DNA of 11,742 nucleotides from Chloroflexota bacterium (GTDB lineage: Bacteria > Chloroflexota > Anaerolineae > Anaerolineales > UBA4823), in the NCBI GenBank assembly GCA_023395675.1, contig JAEWYL010000145.1:1-11742 (forward strand), read 5' to 3'. The translations under genes were made by a program, and so were the position numbers. The notes below the pieces were generated by a model. The model was not told where the DNA came from and searched no databases. It was given only the letters and a program-made list of their open reading frames with translations. Shown here piece after piece: positions 6,243-11,742 of this stretch. Numbering within the stretch: position 1 is the first letter of the stretch; each line of letters opens with the position of its first letter.

Positions 6243-9050
6243 ATGCCAGCGAAAATCTGGAAGACCTGGCATGGACCTGCTTTCAAAAACATGGTGATCA
6301 GCCACTCCCGGCGGCACATCCCGCCTGCTCGCCTGTACTTGACCCTGCTCTGCCTCCTGGGGCTGGTTTCCTGTGCCGCGCCGCAGCCCGGCCCCTCACC
6401 TGCCCCGCCGCTCACCTCGACCCTGACACCCTCGACGCCTGCGCAGGCGCCCACCCGCGCCGCGGCAGCGCCCACGGATGCGCCTTCCCGGGAAGACCGG
6501 TTGGAGCCGGAGACGACCGTCGTCACTTTCGCCGGTTTCGCCTACGAACGCCCGCTCTTTGCGCCAATCATCGAGGCTTTCAACGAGCAGTACGCTCCCT
6601 TGCAGGTGCAGTACGTCACCCTGCCGGACTACAGCGCGAACCCGGAGATGCAGGCCGGTCTCCTCCGCTACTACGCGGCCGCGGCGGATACTGCGCTCGC
6701 TGCCGGCGGCAACCCCGCCCTGGGGCGCTATTTCCGCGACCTGCAGCCGCTTCTGGAAGCCGACCCCTCCTTCGAGGAGGAGGATTTCTGGCCCGCCGTC
6801 CTGGACGGCTGCTTTGATTCCGAGGGCCGGATGCTGGGCGTGCCCCTCAACGCCGGCTTTTATGGGATTTTTTACGACGAAGCGGCCTTCGATGAGGCCG
6901 GCCTGACCCACCCGGCCCCCGGCTGGACCTTGGACGACCTGATCCGGGCGGCGGAAACCCTGGCGCGCAAAGACGGCGACAGGCTGCGCTACGGCCTGGC
7001 GGAGCAGGACCGGCGCATTATGAGCCCCATGGCGCTCCCGGCTCCGTTCATCGACGCGGCCCTGCTGGACGCGGGCGGCGAGCCCGACGCCGCCGCCCTG
7101 CGGGAGGCCGCCGGCTGGTACCTGGACCTGGCGGAAAGGGAGGTGATTTTCACCAGCCCCACGACCGGAGACCTCCAGGAAGCCTTCGACGCCTGGCAGG
7201 GACTGTTTCGCTCGGAAAGCCCCCCGGCGATGTGGGTGGCCGACCTGGGAGCCTACCCGCCGGGTGAGAATCCGGTGCTCTCCGAGAGCGACCCGTTCGG
7301 GAGCGCCGCCCTGAGCCGCTATGGGTTTGCCCCGTTCCCGGTGTCCGCGGACGGGTCCCTGCAGGACACCTCGCCCATCTGGACCCAGTGCGCGGTGGTC
7401 AGCGCCGGGGCGGCCGATCCGCGCGCGGCCTGGACCTGGTTGAGCTTCCTCTCCCGCCAGCCTCTCATCCAGGACCGGACCCAGACCTACGAGCTGGCCC
7501 TCCTCCCCGCCCGGCAGTCGGTCGCCGCCGCCTCCGGCTATTGGGAGCGCCTGCCCGGTAAAGCCGTTCCGGTGGCGCGCTTCGCCCTGGAACACCCCTG
7601 GCCTGGCCCGGCCTACCCGGAGACTTTCGAAGCGGCGATCGCCGCGCTGGACGACGCGCTGGGCGGCCAGGTTGATTTCTCCACCGCGCTCCAATCCAGG
7701 CTGGCGGAGGCCGCTTCTACCCCGCAGCCCACCCCCGGCGGGGAGCTGGTCGTGGCCACGCCGCGGCCCACCCCGGCGCCGGGTACCAGCGTGATCGATT
7801 TCTTCTTCAACCTGAGCGCGGGAGGCGCCTCCGAAATCTTCACGCACATCGAAGCCTACCAGGACGAGCACCCGGATACCGTCATTGAGGTATCCACCAG
7901 TTGGGGCGCTTCCCTGCCGGAGGACACACTCGCCTACCTGGCGGGGCAGTACGACTGCTTCCTCTGGTACCCGTTCTTCGACCCGGACCTCCGCCCCGCA
8001 GGGGTGCTGCCTCTGGAGGCCCTCTTCCAGGCTGAGGACGAGGCCTTCACGCAGGATTTCTACCCCGCCGTTCTGGACGCTTTCCGGGCGCAGGGCGACC
8101 TGTACGGCCTGCCGGCCTTCAGCCAGCCGCAGGTGATGGCTTACAACCCCGAGCTGCTGAGGCGGCGCGGCCTGGAGCCTCCCGCCCCGGACTGGACCTT
8201 CGCCGACTTCCTGGAGCTGGCCTCGGCGGCCGCTTCGACGGAGGCGGGAGACGAGAGCTACGGGTACGCCACCGACCCGTGGGATGATCTGCTCCTGCGC
8301 GGGCGCGGGGCGCTGGGTTTCGACGCCTCCCAATCTCCTCCGGCCGCCAGTTTCGACAGCCCCGAGATGCTCAGCGCCCTGCAGTGGCGGGCGGACCTGC
8401 GCGCCAGCCACGCGGTCTGGTTCCAGGAGGAGGACAACTACGTTCAGGTCCAGCAGGCCAAAGCCGCAGGCCGGGTGGCTTTCTGGGCGACGCAAGCGGG
8501 GATCGAAGCCGAGATCGTCTCCGGCCTGGGAGGCGGCCTGAGGTTCGAACCCGGGGTCCTGCCCATGCCGCGCCTGCCCGAGTCCGCCGGTTTCGACGTC
8601 TCTGGGGCGCACCAGGGGTTTTTCATCTCCGAGAACGCCGCCGACCCCCAGGCCTGCTGGGACTGGCTCCGGTATCTAACGGACCAGGTGGATACATTCA
8701 AGGGCGTCCCGGCCCGGCGCTCGCTGGCAGAGTCGCCGGACTGGGAGGCGCAGGTAGGCCCGGAGCGGGCTGAGGTTTACCGCAGGACCCTGGCGCGGGT
8801 CGTTTACCCACCGGGGCAGAATCTGGGCTCGTTCGGATGGCCCCTGATGACCTGGCTGGCGGAGGCGGTGCAGGCCGCGCTGGACGGGGATGACCCGCAG
8901 GCGGCCCTTGCCGAAAGCCAGGTGAAAGCCGGCCAATACCTGGCCTGCATCGCAGAGGTGGAGGCGGCCGGTATGAGCACCGGCGAGCGCTTTGACGCGG
9001 CCAACGACTGCGCCCGAGAGGCGGACCCGTCCGGTGAATGGGTCGAATAG
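6243..9050 (+). CDS. Lipoprotein with two tandem solute-binding domains (family 1 type), first paralogue
   Basis: This 935-residue protein is probably a lipid-anchored extracytoplasmic binding protein of the kind that serves sugar ABC importers. A hydrophobic stretch at about 31-43 ends in LVSC, with the acylated cysteine at C44. A Pro/Ala/Thr-rich tether runs to about residue 90. Domain A (about 90-490) and domain B (about 516-900) each have the family pattern: beta strand, extended helix, a G(V/L)P segment and a partner-lobe stretch ending in P-x-W/DW-T-x-D-(D/F)-(L/F). The linker 491-513 is rich in Thr-Pro. A stop codon at 6234 rules out a start further upstream. The ATG at 6243 has a distant AAGAGG; the ATG at 6291 (residue 17) would give a more usual signal-peptide length but has no ribosome-binding site. 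Cysteines at 190/383 (domain A) and 572/805 (domain B) recur in the next gene; 902 and 923 form an extra C-terminal pair. Ordinary binding proteins have one such domain of about 400 residues. The ligand cannot be told, and no permease is visible. Confidence 0.85.
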   Translation: MPAKIWKTWHGPAFKNMVISHSRRHIPPARLYLTLLCLLGLVSCAAPQPGPSPAPPLTSTLTPSTPAQAPTRAAAAPTDAPSREDRLEPETTVVTFAGFAYERPLFAPIIEAFNEQYAPLQVQYVTLPDYSANPEMQAGLLRYYAAAADTALAAGGNPALGRYFRDLQPLLEADPSFEEEDFWPAVLDGCFDSEGRMLGVPLNAGFYGIFYDEAAFDEAGLTHPAPGWTLDDLIRAAETLARKDGDRLRYGLAEQDRRIMSPMALPAPFIDAALLDAGGEPDAAALREAAGWYLDLAEREVIFTSPTTGDLQEAFDAWQGLFRSESPPAMWVADLGAYPPGENPVLSESDPFGSAALSRYGFAPFPVSADGSLQDTSPIWTQCAVVSAGAADPRAAWTWLSFLSRQPLIQDRTQTYELALLPARQSVAAASGYWERLPGKAVPVARFALEHPWPGPAYPETFEAAIAALDDALGGQVDFSTALQSRLAEAASTPQPTPGGELVVATPRPTPAPGTSVIDFFFNLSAGGASEIFTHIEAYQDEHPDTVIEVSTSWGASLPEDTLAYLAGQYDCFLWYPFFDPDLRPAGVLPLEALFQAEDEAFTQDFYPAVLDAFRAQGDLYGLPAFSQPQVMAYNPELLRRRGLEPPAPDWTFADFLELASAAASTEAGDESYGYATDPWDDLLLRGRGALGFDASQSPPAASFDSPEMLSALQWRADLRASHAVWFQEEDNYVQVQQAKAAGRVAFWATQAGIEAEIVSGLGGGLRFEPGVLPMPRLPESAGFDVSGAHQGFFISENAADPQACWDWLRYLTDQVDTFKGVPARRSLAESPDWEAQVGPERAEVYRRTLARVVYPPGQNLGSFGWPLMTWLAEAVQAALDGDDPQAALAESQVKAGQYLACIAEVEAAGMSTGERFDAANDCAREADPSGEWVE

Positions 9051-9101
9051 GTGTAGAATATTCGCTGCTTTTCAAGCGCTTCTCTCTGGCGCTCTGACAA
9101 A

Positions 9102-9108
9102 AAGGAGG
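9102..9108 (+). promoter_or_regulatory. Shine-Dalgarno for the second double-domain lipoprotein
   Basis: AAGGAGG lies 7 nt before the ATG at 9116 and decides this start over the in-frame ATG at 9182, which has no ribosome-binding site but would give a more normal signal-peptide length. The 65-bp gap after the upstream stop has no terminator. Its only hairpin (9075-9079 with 9089-9093) is 5 bp and is not followed by a T-run, so the two genes are probably co-transcribed. Confidence 0.85.
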
Positions 9109-9115
9109 CGACTGT

Positions 9116-11742
9116 ATGAATGCTCCTGACGGGAAGATGAAGTCTGCGACCGTTTACCGGGCCGGCGCGCCTGCCTGGCCCATGCGGAAGTTTTCCCTCC
9201 TTCATCTGGTTATAGCCCTGACCCTGGGGCTTTCCGCCTGCTCTCCGCAGCAGCCCGACCTCCGGCGCACCCCTTCCGCCCCGGACGGGCAGGACCCTGC
9301 CGGGGGGACGGCGACCGCCGCGCTCCCGCCCGGCGAGGAGAGCCTGGAGGGCGGCGAGCTGGAGGCGGAAGACGCGGTGATCACCTTCGCTTCCAATGCC
9401 TACGAGCGCAGCCTTTACGAGCCGCTCATCGAAGCCTTCAACCAGCAGTACGCCCCACTCTCCGTGCAGTTCGTCGAGCTGCCCGAGTACAACTCCCCCG
9501 ACGCACTCCCCCAGAACTACTTCCGGTCGCTGGCCGCCGCCGCCGATACGACCCTGATTTACGCCAGCGTACCGGATATCGGCCAGTATTTCCGCGACCT
9601 GCAGCCGCTGCTGGAAGCCGACCCGTCCTTCGAAGTGGATGATTTCTGGTCCGGGACGCTGGACGCCTGCGTGGACGTCCAGGGCCGCCTGGTGGGCGTC
9701 CCCCTCAACCTCGCGCTCAACGGCATCTTTTTCGACCGGGCCGCCTTCGAAGAGGCGGGCCTGCCCCTGCCCGCCCCCGGCTGGACCTACGACGACCTCA
9801 GGCGGGCCGTCGAGACGCTGGCGCGCAAAGAAGGGGATACCGTGCGCTACGGCCTGGCCGAGCAAAGTCTGGGCTACAACGCCATACTCGGGCCGGTCAT
9901 TGACGCCCACCTCTACGATACCGACGGCGAGCCGGACCCCGAGACCCTGCTGCAGGAGATCCAGTGGTACGCCGACCTGGTAGAGCAGGAGACAATCTAT
10001 ACCTGGACCGACGTCGAAAATTACGACGGCCAGTGGCAGGCCTGGGAGGCCCTGTTCACGGGAGACTCCCCGCCGGCGATGTGGGGGGGCGACCTGGGCA
10101 CCTATCTGCCCGGGGTGAATTTCATCCCCTCGAACAGCGCCCCGTTCGCTATTCTGGAGCAGTTCGATTTTGCGCCCTATCCCGTTTTAGCGGACGGTTC
10201 CCTGACGGGCACCAACCCCGCCTGGCCCATGTGCGCCGGGGTCAGCGCCGGCAGCCGGAACCCGCGCGCCGCCTGGACCTGGCTGAACTTCCTCTCCCGC
10301 CAGTCTCTCGTGCGCGACCGGAGCATCGCTTTCGAGGTCAGCCGCATCCCTGCCCGGCGCTCGGTGGCCGAATCCTCCGGCTTTTGGGAGGCGCTGCCGG
10401 ATAAAGCGGAGCCGGCGGTGCGTTTCGCCGTGGAGCACGCCTGGTTCAGCCCTCTCTACCCCGAGGAATTTGGGGCGGTGGTCATGGCCCTGTCCCGCTA
10501 CCTGAGCGGGAAGGCGGAATTTAGCGAGGCCCTGGACGCCAGCCTGGCGCAGGTGGCCTCCACCCCCCAGCCCACGCCCGATTCCGCCCCGGTCGCCGTG
10601 GCGACCCCGCGCCCAACCCTCTCGGCCGACACTCAGGTGATTGATTTCTTCTTCAATTACTACGGGTTGGCGGTCACCAAACTCAAAGCTGAGATGGAAA
10701 CCTACCAGCAGGAGCACCCGGACATCGCCATTAAGCTGGAGACAGACTTCGGCGCCCAGCCCCCGGAGGATATCCTTTCCCACCTGGCCGGCAGATACGA
10801 CTGCTTCATCTGGTATCCGGGCTTCAACGGCGGGGGCACGGCCTCCGCCCTGCTCGACCTGACGCCCTTCTTCGAGGCGGAAGGCCCGGACTTCTCGGGT
10901 GATTTCTTCTCCTCTCAGCTCGAACCCTTCCGGAGCGAAGGGAGGCTTTACGGGCTGCCCGCCTACAACCAGCCCCAGGTGATGGCCTACAATAAGAGCC
11001 TGCTGGCGGAGCGCGGCCTGGAGCCGCCGGGCCTGGACTGGACCTTCGACGATTTCCTCAGCCTGATCGCCGCAGTGGGATCCACCCGGGCCGGAGAGGA
11101 GAGCTACGGCTACCTGACCAGCGAGTGGGAGGAACTGCTCCTGCGCGGGCGCGGCGTTTTCGGCTACGACCCTCTCCAGGACCCCCCGCTGGCCAAATTT
11201 GACAGCCCCGAATTCTTGAGCGGTGTGCAGTGGCTGCTGGAACAGAAGGAATCCAACGCCGTCCTGCTGCAGGGCGATGACAACTGGCAGACGGTCAGCG
11301 ATGCGTTCAGCCAGGGGAGGGTGGCGTTCTGGTCCAGCCAGGCCGGGTCGGAGACCAGTATGTACAGCGGCATTGGGACCCCCGATTTCGAGATCGGCGC
11401 CCTGCCCATGCCGGAGGTGGAAGGCTTCTATACCTGGAGCTCGAACCCGGGCTACTTCATCTCCGGGCAGGCGGACGACCCGCAGGCCTGCTGGGATTGG
11501 ATCCGCTATCTTTTGGACCAGGAGGACGTCCTGGACGGGATGCCCACCCGCCGCTCGCTGCTCGAGTCCTCGAACTGGCGGGCGCTGGTAGGGCCGGATA
11601 AGGCCGATGCCTACCAGGCCGCGCTGGCCCGCATCGAAGACCAGCCCGAGCAGGCGTTTGGCCCCACCGTCTGGCCGCTGGCGGAGTTCCAGCGCTTGGC
11701 GGTCTCCAGGGCCTTGAAAGGCGAAGACCTGGAGCAGATTGG
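9116..11742 (+). CDS. Lipoprotein with two tandem solute-binding domains, second paralogue; 3' end outside window
   Basis: The frame is open from the ATG at 9116 to the right edge (875 codons seen) and the stop lies beyond it. A signal peptide from about residue 23 ends in LSAC with the acylated cysteine at C42, preceded by a 22-residue leader. An acidic, Gly/Pro-rich tether runs to about 85, then domain A (about 86-480), a Thr-Pro linker (481-504) and domain B (from about 506). It is a tandem paralogue of the preceding gene: both carry YFRDLQPLLEADPSFE in domain A, and QPQVMAYN, LLLRGRG, FDSPE and DPQACWDW in domain B. Each half resembles its counterpart more than the other half of the same protein. 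Cysteines 185/373 and 563/792 match those of the neighbour. The role is presumably ligand capture for an ABC importer or sensor at the cell surface; the ligand is unknown. By comparison with its paralogue, only some tens of residues should be missing. Confidence 0.85.
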   Translation, partial: MNAPDGKMKSATVYRAGAPAWPMRKFSLLHLVIALTLGLSACSPQQPDLRRTPSAPDGQDPAGGTATAALPPGEESLEGGELEAEDAVITFASNAYERSLYEPLIEAFNQQYAPLSVQFVELPEYNSPDALPQNYFRSLAAAADTTLIYASVPDIGQYFRDLQPLLEADPSFEVDDFWSGTLDACVDVQGRLVGVPLNLALNGIFFDRAAFEEAGLPLPAPGWTYDDLRRAVETLARKEGDTVRYGLAEQSLGYNAILGPVIDAHLYDTDGEPDPETLLQEIQWYADLVEQETIYTWTDVENYDGQWQAWEALFTGDSPPAMWGGDLGTYLPGVNFIPSNSAPFAILEQFDFAPYPVLADGSLTGTNPAWPMCAGVSAGSRNPRAAWTWLNFLSRQSLVRDRSIAFEVSRIPARRSVAESSGFWEALPDKAEPAVRFAVEHAWFSPLYPEEFGAVVMALSRYLSGKAEFSEALDASLAQVASTPQPTPDSAPVAVATPRPTLSADTQVIDFFFNYYGLAVTKLKAEMETYQQEHPDIAIKLETDFGAQPPEDILSHLAGRYDCFIWYPGFNGGGTASALLDLTPFFEAEGPDFSGDFFSSQLEPFRSEGRLYGLPAYNQPQVMAYNKSLLAERGLEPPGLDWTFDDFLSLIAAVGSTRAGEESYGYLTSEWEELLLRGRGVFGYDPLQDPPLAKFDSPEFLSGVQWLLEQKESNAVLLQGDDNWQTVSDAFSQGRVAFWSSQAGSETSMYSGIGTPDFEIGALPMPEVEGFYTWSSNPGYFISGQADDPQACWDWIRYLLDQEDVLDGMPTRRSLLESSNWRALVGPDKADAYQAALARIEDQPEQAFGPTVWPLAEFQRLAVSRALKGEDLEQI

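Overview
The window is strongly GC-rich, bacterial, and densely coded on the + strand only. It holds four genes, two of them cut by the window edges. The combination suggests a member of the Chloroflexota, probably Anaerolineae: Thr-Pro linkers in lipoproteins, several FHA domains, an FHA-ABC exporter of the Rv1747 type, and sugar-type solute-binding lipoproteins. No marker gene is present, so this is inference from style only. No RNA gene, CRISPR array, insertion sequence or phage gene was seen.

Region 1 (1-5978) is a two-gene FHA module. The first gene (3-2951, start lies upstream) encodes a long Pro/Ala/Thr/Gly-rich segment, an FHA domain and a C-terminal lecithin:cholesterol acyltransferase (LCAT)-like alpha/beta-hydrolase with an intact Ser-Asp-His triad. 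The disordered segment contains a 43-residue tandem repeat with a 129-bp period; each full unit carries two Thr-centred motifs of the form T-[L/V]-[I/L]-S-x-P, about 20 in all. The second gene (3057-5978) follows after 105 bp with a strong Shine-Dalgarno. It encodes three FHA domains, an ABCG-type ATPase and a six-helix membrane domain in one chain. FHA domains bind phosphothreonine, so the pair looks like a kinase-controlled lipid acyl-transfer/hydrolysis and export module. The repeat array could be a multivalent phosphothreonine scaffold for the four FHA domains. No Ser/Thr kinase is in the window. A perfect 16-bp stem terminator (5997-6038) closes this unit.

Region 2 (6039-6242) is a relatively AT-rich spacer that probably holds the promoter of the second unit, but no convincing -35/-10 pair could be picked.

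Region 3 (6243-11742) holds two tandem paralogous lipoproteins (6243-9050, and 9116 to beyond the right edge). Each has a lipobox signal peptide, then two consecutive family-1 type solute-binding domains joined by a Thr-Pro-rich linker. The first halves match each other and the second halves match each other, so the domain fusion predates the gene duplication. No permease or ATPase for sugar uptake is visible; these may lie downstream. The terminator makes a shared transcript with region 1 unlikely, and no functional link between the two regions can be read from the sequence.
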